This document shows positions 22,248 to 32,264 of a DNA stretch of 64,000 nt, piece after piece. The notes beneath the pieces were generated by a model that worked only from the letters and a program-made list of their open reading frames with translations, was not told the DNA's origin and searched no databases. Positions within the stretch are counted from its first letter, which is position 1. Each line of letters starts with the position of its first letter. A program made the position numbers and the translations under genes. This DNA comes from Drechslerella dactyloides (lineage: Eukaryota > Ascomycota > Orbiliomycetes > Orbiliales > Orbiliaceae). The DNA lies in contig JAGTWJ010000019.1 in assembly GCA_020064725.1 (NCBI GenBank), positions 2,542,001 to 2,606,000 on the forward strand, given 5' to 3'.

Positions 22248-23967
22248 TCACCGATCACGCGCCTGTTGTTGCACCTGTTGTTGCGCCTGCTGCTGCTGCT
22301 GCTGCTGCTGGAGAGCTTGAAGCTGCTGCTGGGCCTGCAGCCTCCTCGAAAGGCCCTGGTTCGACGCATACGCGAGGAGGAACTTAGCACACGTCAGCGT
22401 ATACTTGCACGCCTTCGTCCACGGCTCGTCCTGGTTGAACGTCAGCCGGATCGAGACATCCCCAATCTTATCCTTCACAATCGTGTACGGCAGCACCGCC
22501 GTCGGATCCGCCCGCGCCACAAACTCCCCCAGCTGCCGGATGCAGTCCAGAAAGACGACCATCGCCCCGTCAAACTTGCGGTGCGCGAACAGATGCCCCA
22601 TCGGTATCGTTCCCGAGCTGAACAGCTCTAAAACGGTCACGCGGACGTCGCTCTTGTTCGTGGCCCGACCGACGCTGTCGCCGTGCCGAGTCTCCAGCTT
22701 TTCGATCTTGGACGTCGACCCCATCGGCTTCAGGCGGTAGTTTTCAAAGACGAAGCCCAGCTTGTCGGCGACGGTGTGCAGCAGCAGCAGCGTCTGGCCC
22801 CACGCAGCATTAATCTCCGCCCATTCGACCTGAACATCGTTAGCACAAATACCCCGTGACCGTAGTAGATAACGTGGAAATGAGGGCGGATAAAACTTAC
22901 CGGCTGCGAGGGGAGCTTCCCCAGTCGGAGCCCGTTGATCGTGCCGAAGAAGCCGTCGTGCCCGATGCAGAACGTGTCATTATACACGTTCGTGCGGTGC
23001 AACCGCTCCAGCTGCTTCGAATCGTAGTCGTACCGCAGATTCACGCTGTCCCGCTCGTTCTGGTACTCCTCCAGCTGCTGCGCGAACGTGTTGCGCTCCT
23101 GCCAGAACTCCTCCTCCTCCACCTCCAGCCGCTTCGACTCGGCTTCGGCCTCCGCGATCTCGGCCTCGATCTCAGCCTTCACCCGCTCCAGCTCCTCGAG
23201 TTCCGCCAGCGCGGCGTCCTTCTCCCGGCGCGCCTTCGCGAGGTCCTGCTCGACCGTCCGCGCTTCCTCGTCGCTGGGCACGTCGGCTTGCAGCTTCTTG
23301 AGGAACTGCTGGTACCCGTCCCTGCTTCGCGTGGCGTCCGCCAGCCGTCGCTGCAGCCCTTCGACTAGCAGCTCGGTGCACTCCGTGCAGATTGGATAGT
23401 CGATGTCGGATCTCGCGCTGAGGACGTCGAACAGTCGCCGCGACGTCTGCATCTTGTGTGATAGTGAGTCCTCGGGGGTGATCCCTCCGCTGGCCGTGGC
23501 CGCGACCAGTGGTAGTCCGCCGTTCTGCATGGCTGCGTCGCCGACGATGGGCTGCGGGGTGCGCAGGATGACCGAGTCCGAGAGCATGACGAAGGACTCG
23601 GCCATGTTGGCGGGGACTCCGGCGAGCGGGGAGGAGTTCTTCGGCGCGTTCGGGACGCTCCGTTTGACGACGGGGTGGGCATCGTTCTTGGAGGACTGCT
23701 CGTAGAGGGTCCGTCGGAGGGAGCCGTGGGTTGGGCTTGCGGAGGAGTGGGCTTGGGGTTCGAAGACGGTCTGCTTGGAGGATTGCTGCGAGGCCGCCGA
23801 GGAGCCTGTGATAGAGGGGTCAGCCATGAGTCTTGTTCATGTAGGATGTAACCAAGGGAAGGTAGGTAGGTACCGTGGAGGAGGTTGAGGGCGGCCGAGT
23901 TGAGGTTTTGAAGGGACCCGTGAAGCTTCAGCGGGGTTCTACACTGCTGGCAGAACATCTCCGCCAT
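22248..23967 (-). CDS. ATG6: Autophagy protein Atg6 (Beclin 1/Vps30)
   Basis: Three exons on the minus strand (about 23874-23967, 22901-23805, 22248-22829) give 526 residues. Atg6 is a core subunit of class III PI3-kinase complexes I (autophagy, with Atg14) and II (vacuolar sorting, with Vps38). The start MAEMFCQQCRTPLKLHGS has the family's CxxC motif. A disordered linker follows, then a coiled coil (about residues 190-280, rich in Glu, Ala and Arg), then the evolutionarily conserved domain: YNDTFCIGHDGFFGTINGLR, VEWAEINAAWGQTLLLL, and FLDCIRQLGEFVARADP. The family's terminal helices end near KFLLAYASNQ; after that is an extra Gln-rich tail coded partly by a CTG run (sense CAG), absent from yeast Atg6. 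The gene starts 381 bp from the divergent histidyl-tRNA synthetase gene, with ATG14 just beyond it. Confidence 0.92.
22287..22313 (-). repeat. CAG run coding polyglutamine in ATG6 tail
   Basis: A pure run of about eight CTG units on the plus strand, giving consecutive glutamines in the C-terminal extension of Atg6. Confidence 0.85.
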
Positions 23968-24348
23968 GGCTGATGATGTAGTACGTATTCCGGGTGCGGG
24001 TCGCGGAGGATCGAGAGGACGCCAGCATGGGTCTTAACACGCGCGTTCGCTCTCTACTGAGAGACAAGATATATGTCGTCCGTCGAGAGAGGAGAGACGT
24101 CGTCGATGGTGATGACGGATGAGGTGGATGGCATCAGCAGCTCGTCGTCACGGGAGATGGTGGTTTTGAGAGCGAAGGAGCGAGAAAGTTTAGCCGAACG
24201 GTCGCCTCGCGTCAACCTGCTCCGCGAAAATATCGCCATTCGAAAGCTCTTCGAGTCACCATTCTGACTCCTCCAGTCGTCTTGTATAAAAAAGCACTCT
24301 ACGCAGACTATTCACGCTCATTCTCGGATCCGATTCACCGTTCTTTGA
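23968..24348. promoter_or_regulatory. Bidirectional promoter ATG6 / histidyl-tRNA synthetase
   Basis: 381 bp separate the two divergent start codons. A TATAAAA sequence at about 24285-24291 lies some 60 bp upstream of the synthetase's first ATG. Two Gcn4/CPC1-like half-canonical sites, GAGTCA (24253-24258) and TGACTC (24265-24270), sit just upstream of it in inverted orientation. Assignment of factors is inference. Confidence 0.5.
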
Positions 24349-26272
24349 ATGCCGCTTGGCGCCGCTGTCCTGCAGCGAATCTGCGCCCGCACAATCGTCC
24401 GCGTACCGACAGCTTTATCGAAACCGTCGTTCCTTCACAGCAGAGCTGTCGCACAGCCCCGCCAACCCCACCGCCTCCATCGAACCGCCCTTACCAACCA
24501 CGAACTTCGCGTCGGATTCTGCTCCGACAGCTGTCCCGACGACATGGGCAAGCAGAATTTCACCCTCAAGACCGTCAAAGGCTCTCGCGATTGTACGTTC
24601 ACTCTACATGGCGGGGTGGACAACCCCCACTGCGGGGCACATCACGTACTAATCACTTATCCATCCGCGCGTAGGGGCCGGCGTCGATATCGCCGTCCGC
24701 GACAAGATCTTTGAAAAGATCACAACGACCTTCAAGAAGCACGGCGCCGTCTCCCTCGACACCCCCGTCTTCGAGCTCAAGGAAGTTCTCGCCGGCAAAT
24801 ATGGCGAGGACTCCAAGCTCATCTACGACCTCGCCGACCAAGGCGGCGAGCTCAGCTCCCTCCGCTACGACCTCACCGTCCCCTTCGCCCGCTGGTTGGC
24901 GATGAACCCGACGGTCACCGCCATCAAGCGCTACCACCTCGCCAAGGTCTACCGCCGCGACCAGCCGGCCGTCACCAAGGGCCGCATGCGCGAGTTCTAC
25001 CAGTGCGACTTTGACATCGCGGGCAACTACGACGCCATGCTGCCGGACGCCGAAATCCTCCGCATCACGGTCGAGATCCTCGACGGCCTCAACATTGGCG
25101 AGTACACCATCAAGCTCAACCACCGGCAGATCCTCGACGGCCTGTTCGAGGTCTGCGGCGTCCCGCAGGACAAGATCCGGCCGATCTCCAGCGCCGTCGA
25201 CAAGCTGGACAAGTCGCCGTGGGAGGAAGTCCGCAAGGAGATGACCGAGCAGAAGGGCCTGGACCCCGACGTCGCCGACAAGATTGGCGCCTTCGTGCTC
25301 AAGAAGGGCGCCCGCGACCTGCTCGAGGAGCTCGAGAAGACGGAGTCGCTCGCCGCCAACGAGACGATCAAGAAGGGGCTGGCGGACATGCGCATACTCT
25401 TCGACTACCTCGATATCTTTGACGTCACGCCCAAGATCTCGTTCGACCTGTCCCTCGCCCGCGGACTGGACTACTACACCGGCGTCATCTACGAGGTCGT
25501 CACCGAGCTATCAGCGCCGCCGGCCGCCTCGCAGAACCCCGTGCAGACGGCGACGGCCTCGTCGTCGAAGGGGAAGAAGAAGGCGCGCGTGAACAAGGAC
25601 GACCCGGACGCCGACCGGTCGGACGACGACACCGTCGGCGTGGGGTCCATCGCTGCGGGCGGCAGATACGACGAGCTGGTGGGCATGTTCTCCGGCAAGG
25701 GCCGGATTCCCTGCGTGGGCATCTCGTTCGGCGTGGACCGGATATACAGCATCATACGGCGGCGGCTGGAGAACAGCACGGCGGTGCTGCGGAGTAGCGA
25801 TGTGGACATCTACGTTATGGCCATGCCGGAGGGGTCCGGGGAGAACAAGAACGGGTTCCTGAAGGAGCGGATGGCCATATCCAAGCAGCTGTGGGAAGGC
25901 GGCATCAAGGTATTCCCCTCTCACAACATCCCGTCCGCAGCGTCGCGAGTAGCATTACTAACGATGGTATGAATGCAGGCCGAGTTTTTGTACAAGGCGT
26001 GTCCGAAGATGCAGGCGCAGTTCAAGGCGGCAGAGGTCGCCGGCGTGCCCTTCGCCGTGATCATCTTCAACGAGCAGCTGGGCCTGGACACCGTGCGGAT
26101 CAAGGAGCTGGGCCTGCCGGACGGCCACCCGGACAAGGAGGGCATTCCCGTGCCGGTGAAGGACCTGGTGGAGGAGGTCAAGAAGCGGCTGCGGACGACG
26201 GGCGGGATCGAGCAGTACATTTCGCGGATCAAGCTGGACGAGGCAGCAACCGTCGAGGCCGTAACGCAGTAG
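24349..26272 (+). CDS. HTS1: Histidyl-tRNA synthetase, mitochondrial and cytosolic forms
   Basis: Three exons (24349-24592, 24675-25909, 25979-26272) give 590 residues from the first ATG or 525 from the in-frame ATG at 24544. The enzyme charges tRNA-His. The class II core is clear: DW-AGVDIAVRDKIF at the exon 1/2 junction, motif 2 with YRRDQPAVTKGRMREFYQCD, HisA motif LARGLDYYTGVIYEV, HisB motif AAGGRYDELVG, motif 3 GISFGVDRIYSIIRRRLE, and a C-terminal anticodon-binding domain ending in VEAVTQ. A Lys/Asp-rich insert of about 40 residues sits between the HisA and HisB motifs, as in many fungi. Residues 1-65 are rich in Arg, Ser and Leu with few acids, as in a mitochondrial presequence, while MGKQNFTLKTVKG begins the cytosolic form. 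The first ATG has T at -3, the second G at -3 and G at +4, which suits leaky scanning. Confidence 0.93.
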
Positions 26273-26955
26273 ATAGATTAGATGTATTCTTTGATATAGT
26301 CGTCATTCGAATATTCGTCTGGAGAGGCTTCCGGGCGGCCAATGTAATTTCTAGAGAGCGGATTTTGTGTTAGTCAGCTGGCCAAAACGCAGGGCCGGGT
26401 GACTGGCCTCGACCTCGAACCTTCTCCCTCGATACTCCTTCTTCTTCTTCTTCCCCTTCCTCCTCCATCTCCATCTACCAATCTTTGATATCATCCGAGG
26501 ACATTTAAGACACGCCATCGAGAGTGCAGAGCTCGCCAAGGACAGCGAGCTATCCCGAGTGTGCTTCGTGCATCCGTGCCGACAAAGCTTAAGTTATAGC
26601 TACGCCTCATCTCGCATCGCATCCCGCTCCCACACCAACAACACCATCACGATATCACCGTCAGGGCTTCAAACCGCCCGACATCTCCTCCAAGCTGGAT
26701 CCCCTACGCCACCACCGGATCCCCGCGCCCCCGCCGCCTCCTAGATCCGCCGCCGGCTCGCCCGCGCCCGACCCCTATGCCTCGCCACGGCTAACTGCCC
26801 CGCCGCCAGGCTACCCGGCGCAGCTGCTCGCGCACCGGCCCCTCCCTCCCCCGATCCACCACGGCTACGCCGCCTCCTACGAGAACCCGTCCACACGCCA
26901 TGCCCCGCCGCCGCCGAGCAACTCGAGCCGGGCGCGTCTGCAGCAGCAGCAGCGC
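26273..26955 (+). other. Open frame upstream of the ATG14-like gene, no ATG
   Basis: The first 320 bases are the 3' flank of the synthetase gene and promoter. From 26593 to 26955 the ATG14 frame is open for 121 codons without an ATG and reads like a disordered fungal N-terminus (GFKPPDISSKLDP, YASPRLTAPPPGYPAQLL). Two out-of-frame ATGs (26777 and 26900) precede the first in-frame ATG. The stretch is probably translated, from a non-ATG codon such as CTG 26695, or is a leader. Confidence 0.45.
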
Positions 26956-28497
26956 ATGCAGCGCACCGTCTCCGAGCCCGCCCGCGCCGGCAGCCCCGGC
27001 CGGCCATCCGCAGACGACAGGTCCTCCTCGTCCTCCCCGCGGGCGGCGACCCCGCCCGTCCCCGTTGGCCCCTGCCAGATCTGCGACCGCCAGCTGCCCA
27101 AGCTGACCTGCCGGGACTGCGTGCGGGACAAGCTCTACCCGATGCGCTACGAGATCGTGTCCGTCACGCTCGCTAACGAATCCCTCGAGACGGACGTCGA
27201 GCACGCCGCCGCCGCAGCCGTCCACTCGACCGCCGCAGCGGAGAAGCAGGACCTCGAAAACACCGTCGCCGGCATCAACGACCGCCTCGCCTCGCTGCGC
27301 GTCGAGCTCGAGCAGCACCGCAGCTACCTCGCCAGACTGCGGCGCGAGAACGCCCGCCGCCAGAAACTGCTCCGGGAAACGAGCAACGTGCTGGACCAAA
27401 ACCGGGACATCTCGATCGAGAAGGTCCGCAAGGAAACCCGCCTCAGCACGACGAAATGGAACACCCTCTACGAACGCACGGCCGAGTCCCGCGTCTTCCT
27501 CTGCCGCGAAATCTCCTACCTGAACTTGCTGCGGCAGCGGCGGCGGAAAAAGGTCGTCGAGTACATGCTCAACGGCATCGTCATCCCGGACATCCGCCAC
27601 ATCTACAGCCTGAACCCCAACAGCATCAGCGTCGCGCTCGGCCACCTGTCGCACATGTCCGTGCTGATAGCGTCGTATCTGGGGCTCAAGCTGCCGTGCG
27701 AGATCGTGCTGCCCGCCCGCGACGCGCCGTCCGCAACGATCCGCAGCCCGCGGTTCCTGCGGCCGCGGCCGCTGTCGACGATTCTGCCGCTGCCGCAGCT
27801 GCATTCGTCGGACTCGGACCAGTACGCGATGTTCATCGAGGGGGTTAGCATGTTGGTCTACAACGTCGCCTGGCTGTGCTGGAGCCAGGGGCTGGAAGAG
27901 GCGGCCGCGGAGATCGAGGACGTCTGGCAGCCCGGGCGGAATTTGTACCGGCTGCTGCTGTGCACGCCGACGAAACATCACGCGGCGCTGGTGCAGTGGA
28001 GCGAAGCGGCGGGCGAGGCGGTGTCGCTGCCGCCGGTCACGGCCGCGACGTCGGGCAAGAAGGCGCAGGCGGTAAACATGTTTCTGGGCCGGGTGAACCA
28101 TTGCTCCGCGCACTCCTTCCTCAACTCGCCGCAGGGGCTGGAGCACATGGCGCGGTGGAAGATCTCGCTGAACGTCGTCATCGACCGGACGAAGCACCTG
28201 CTCGTCAGCGAGACGTCGAACGCGGAGTGGGACCTGATCGAGGACGAGATCGAGGAGGACCCCGCGGCGAAGTTTATCAGCGAGCTGGGCGAGTTCCGCG
28301 AGGACGAGAGGGGTGGACCGGGGCGCAAGTCGGCGAGTCCGCAGCCGGTGAAGGCGATCCCCGTCAGCGCTAAGAAGGGCGGGCTGGGGATCCCCGAGGT
28401 TGGGAACGGCAGTCCCGTGACGGGCGGCAGTCCCGGGAGCGCGGGGAAGCGGGGCGGGACTGAGGTATCGGCCGGGTGGACGAAGATCAAGCGGTGA
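26956..28497 (+). CDS. ATG14: Atg14-like subunit of autophagy PI3-kinase complex I
   Basis: From ATG 26956 the product is 513 residues and needs no intron. Atg14 recruits the Vps34/Vps15/Atg6 complex to the pre-autophagosomal structure. Support: a paired-cysteine motif near the N-terminus (CQICDRQLPKLTCRDC) followed by LYPMRYEIVSVTLANESLE, which matches the Atg14/Barkor N-terminus; a coiled coil (about residues 80-170); and the C-terminal UVRAG/Atg14 fold with YIYSL-like segments (NGIVIPDIRHIYSLNPNS, GHLSHMSVLIASYLGLKLP, YNVAWLCWSQG). A Vps38/UVRAG-type paralogue is the main alternative; the CxxC...CxxC N-terminus favours Atg14. The true start is uncertain, because the frame stays open and protein-like far upstream. 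The gene lies 0.7 kb after the synthetase and about 3 kb from ATG6. Confidence 0.78.
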   Translation: MQRTVSEPARAGSPGRPSADDRSSSSSPRAATPPVPVGPCQICDRQLPKLTCRDCVRDKLYPMRYEIVSVTLANESLETDVEHAAAAAVHSTAAAEKQDLENTVAGINDRLASLRVELEQHRSYLARLRRENARRQKLLRETSNVLDQNRDISIEKVRKETRLSTTKWNTLYERTAESRVFLCREISYLNLLRQRRRKKVVEYMLNGIVIPDIRHIYSLNPNSISVALGHLSHMSVLIASYLGLKLPCEIVLPARDAPSATIRSPRFLRPRPLSTILPLPQLHSSDSDQYAMFIEGVSMLVYNVAWLCWSQGLEEAAAEIEDVWQPGRNLYRLLLCTPTKHHAALVQWSEAAGEAVSLPPVTAATSGKKAQAVNMFLGRVNHCSAHSFLNSPQGLEHMARWKISLNVVIDRTKHLLVSETSNAEWDLIEDEIEEDPAAKFISELGEFREDERGGPGRKSASPQPVKAIPVSAKKGGLGIPEVGNGSPVTGGSPGSAGKRGGTEVSAGWTKIKR

Positions 28498-29939
28498 TGG
28501 GGCTAGAGTGTACAGTAGGCGTTTTTCTTCCGTCGGGACGTACTGTCGTTACGGTTGGAGTTTTCAATTGGAGCACATGCAGATTGGAATTGCAATGCTA
28601 TACCAGCGGTGTATATACAGATAATATAACATAGGAGATGGATATCTACAGGCTGGATATCTTCTATCTCCAGATCTACCTGTCGTATCGCCGGTGTTAT
28701 GTTTCTGGCGTGCGTGATTGTATCCTAGGATGCATGTGGGCGGTGCTTGTAATGATATCCCACCATCAGGCCACTAGCACTGCACTGATAGATATATTTA
28801 TAAACGTTAAACACGGACGTCACGTCGACGCCTCTCCGAAAGCGACGTCACCCAGAGACATTATACTATACGTACTAGTCAATTGCGATGCAAGTACAAT
28901 GTATACACCGCGACACTGTTCCTGCATCGAACGATTGTGTATCTAGCTGTCGAGCCCTACAGGCCGTTTAATTTGGCACCGGCCGGCATCCGGGAATAAC
29001 GTTACCCGGACGAGTCTCGTATTGCGTGCATCTTTGGAGCAAACCCACAAGAGCCCAAGAGATTCCCTCGCATTGAACATCGGCCGCCCGAAACGAGAGA
29101 GCAAGCACGATAATTACAAAATGACAAAAATCGTCGGGGGGCAAGCAGATGTTTTTAATAAGATCTTGCAACCGCAGCTGTGAGAACGGCGGCTTGGCGG
29201 CCCCTTCAAACGCGCGGTGCAGCAGCACGGTGCTGAAACCGGCGGAAGAGAATCACGATGTCGCAGAGCACCCTGACGACCTCTTTCGACCGTTGTTTAA
29301 AACAATGGCAATTGCGGTGAATTAAGAAGAATGAATCCGCCAGTTCGAGTGCTTTCTTTCCGTCCGGTGTTTTTGGGACCGCGTGCGTGACAGCTCGATA
29401 CGGTCTCCTCAGCTTCGCTTCGTGGAAGAGCCTCCTTTCTTTTCCTTCTGTTCCCCTTCCGTTCTTTTTTTTTCGACTCATCACTCGTTCGTTCGTTCGC
29501 TCGTTCTTTTTCTCTTCGATTCTTTCCGGTCGGTTGATAGCACTTTCTTAGGACGTCCATGTCGATCTAGACGTCCTTTTTGTCCTTTCCTTCCTTTTCC
29601 TTCCGACTTTCCGTTCGTCGTTCGTTTCTTACGGCTGGTTGAGGGACTGGTAGCCCCCCGTTCGTTATCGCAGGATTCTGGACGAGCTTCAGCGTGAACT
29701 CAGTCTGGTTCCGTCTATACACTTTATATAATGTGAGTAGATGCTGCATTCGTACATCGTGTGACACTGTGCATATACTGGTCTATATACTAGATCATTG
29801 TCCGATTCCGCGGCTAACATGCGGTAGATACTTATACACTACGCTTTTTAATTGCAATTGTTGAACGAACGCCTAAAGTTATATCATACCTCCTGGCGAG
29901 GGACGTCTAAATACACAGTCAATAACATCTACACACGCA
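28498..29939. other. Intergenic: ATG14 3' flank and promoter of secreted protein
   Basis: 1.4 kb with no supported gene. A long T/C-rich stretch (about 29430-29660: TTCC, TTCG and CTTTTT runs) lies 280-500 bp upstream of the next start, typical of a highly expressed fungal promoter or leader. Confidence 0.6.
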
Positions 29940-31679
29940 ATGTCGCTCAAGGCCCTGCTGGCGCTGCCGCTGTGCCTGCAGCTGCTCGTCCTCCCCGCGC
30001 AGGCGACCTACCATCCTCTCGTCCACCCGCAGCCGTACGCCGCCGACGTCAACTACAACCTCGGCCATGAGGCATCTCCGACGACGACAAGCGCGGGTGC
30101 CGCCCACGAAATGCCGCCCCCGCCACCGCCACCGCTGCACATGGTGAACACATCATCATCCGCGTCGATATTGACGGAAATCCACACGGCGACAGTAACA
30201 GACCTGCAAGTGCAGACCTCCCACGAGACGATCACAAGCCAGCACATCGTCTTCTCGCACGTCACCGTCGTCGAAAAAATGATCCAGCACGACACGCAGA
30301 CCGTCGTCCAAACCGAGCACGTTCTCAACTTCGTCCCGACGACCGTCGTCGAGACGCTACCGCCCACGACGGCGACGGTGCACAGTTTCGTGACGCAGCA
30401 CGTTGCGATTGAGAAGCCGGTGACCGTTGTGTCTGTTGAGGTCGTGCAGATGTACGTTACCTCCGTCGTGTCGGTGGCGGAGACGATGACTGTCGTCGAG
30501 CAGGATTTGAGCGTGAGCACGCAGACCGACAGCGTCGTGTGCACAAAGACGGTGCGTACCACCATTCCAAACTTCACAAATATTACTCCAGATGTTATAA
30601 TGTATGCTGACAAAGGTGGATATAGGTGGAGAATATGGTCGAGGTGACAAAGACGGAGCTGAAGGACGTCGTGCAGGAGGTCACCAACGTCGTGCACATG
30701 GTCGATACCGTCACCGCCGTCGCCGACGCGGCCACCGTGCACGTCACGCACACAATCTACGCCGGCAGCGCCGCCACGCAGACCGTCCAGCTCGTCTCAA
30801 CCGTACGTATACCCAATTACACCAATACGTTCCCTGAAATAATATGATATGAATGCTGACCGCATTGTGCAGGAAACGCTCATCGTAAGCGGCGCGCCGA
30901 TCATGCAACCGGGTCCTATCAGAGTCACGATGTCCGCGCCGCCACCACCACCAATGAAGCCAGCACCGCCCGTCACGCTATCCCCAGTCGTAACGTCAGG
31001 CACGGCCGACGGCGCCTGCAAATGCCACTGTCTGTGTCCCTCGATATTCAACTTTGCCGCCGTCCCCGTCCCGTCGAGTAGCGGCATGAGCAGCGGGAGG
31101 ATGACGGTACCGCAGACTATTGTGCTGGCGCCAGGTGGGCCGGGCGCACTCGTATCATCGTCATCCAGCTCGTCTTCGTCTTCTTCGTCGACATCGTCCG
31201 TTCCGTCGGCTACGTTTTCGCTGTCTTCTGGGTTTATGACGATACCGAACCCGGTCCCGTTGCCCGTTGCACCATCGTCAGTCATCTCGGTGTCAACATC
31301 AGCACCCTCCACATCGTCGAGATCTCTCGCTACGACCTCGTCGACTGCGCCTTCCTCAAGCTCGACGTCATCGTCAGCAGCGACATCTACGTCTACATCG
31401 TCATCTCCACTGCCGCCACCTACCACTACGTCAACGTCAACGTCGACATCGACATCGACATCAACTTCTACATCCACGTCGTCCGCAGCACCACAGGTTA
31501 CGACAATCGCAGGTGGGCCGGCCGCCGGCATCGTCATCCCCGTCGGTCCCGCACAGCCCGTAATCACAACGGCAGCAGAAATCATAAACCCAGGCTTCGG
31601 CGACGGGTCAATGCTGCCGCTGAGGCCGATAACATCGCAGAGCATGGGCGGCGCCATCACCATCCCAATTGGGCGGTAG
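29940..31679 (+). CDS. Secreted Ser/Thr-rich protein, possible cell-wall protein
   Basis: Three exons (29940-30551, 30626-30802, 30873-31679) give 531 residues. The N-terminus MSLKALLALPLCLQLLVLPAQA is a clear signal peptide. Residues about 70-265 form a valine/threonine-rich region with a repeating alternation of hydrophobic and Thr/Gln residues (such as TVVEKMIQHDTQTVVQTEHV) that could form beta strands or a solenoid. A short cysteine cluster follows (CKCHCLC). The C-terminal third is serine/threonine low complexity (runs of Ser, then STSTST), a likely site of O-mannosylation. The last residues (AITIPIGR) are not hydrophobic enough for a GPI signal. I recognise no named family; fungal wall or extracellular matrix protein is an inference. 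The two introns resemble each other. Confidence 0.72.
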
Positions 31680-32264
31680 CACAAATATATCTAACGTTAT
31701 CGATTATCGATATCGATATCAACATCTGTAGATATGGAATATGGAAATGGAGAACGGGACTGCGTTGCGGGGTGTGTTGTCGTTGTTGTAAAATGATACC
31801 ACTGTTTTTATTGCCAGCTTGCTGACTTGACCGTGATCGATTGTGATTTCATGTCGTCGATTGTATTTGCTGCACGATGTATTCTATTCATTTTAGCCAC
31901 TTTACTTACCTTTCTTTTGTCAATTTTATTCTACCATCTTTTTTATTCATCATACGCGGCGTTCATAGTCCCAAACAACAGCCGTTCAGACATCTATCTT
32001 CCTAAGTATCGTATCCTCACAAGAAATCCAAAGGAACCGTGGTAAAAGATGACCAATATATTATATTCAACCGCCCATGCTATGCTGCCATGAATTCAAA
32101 CGATAGAAACCGCATCCATACAAACCAAGTACAAATGCCACAATCAACAAAACCAAACAAGCAACCAATGTAATAATAATAAAACCCTCTATCAACGATA
32201 ACCAATCAGCAGTAAAGTATAAAGTTCAAAGCATACCCGTTGCACAACCGACAGTGGCGGCATT
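31680..32264. other. Intergenic between convergent genes
   Basis: 585 bp between the 3' ends of the secreted-protein gene and the APH-like gene. Strongly AT-rich, with A-rich stretches near 32050-32230. No gene supported. Confidence 0.65.

Noticed and set aside
26791..28197. 468-codon ORF antisense to the ATG14-like gene
   Set aside because: High-GC shadow of a well-supported coding frame; composition is rich in Arg, Gly and Val with no domain.
30797..31684. 295-codon Asp/Val-rich ORF antisense to the secreted-protein gene
   Set aside because: Arises from complementing Ser/Thr low-complexity codons; runs of VDVDVD have no independent support.
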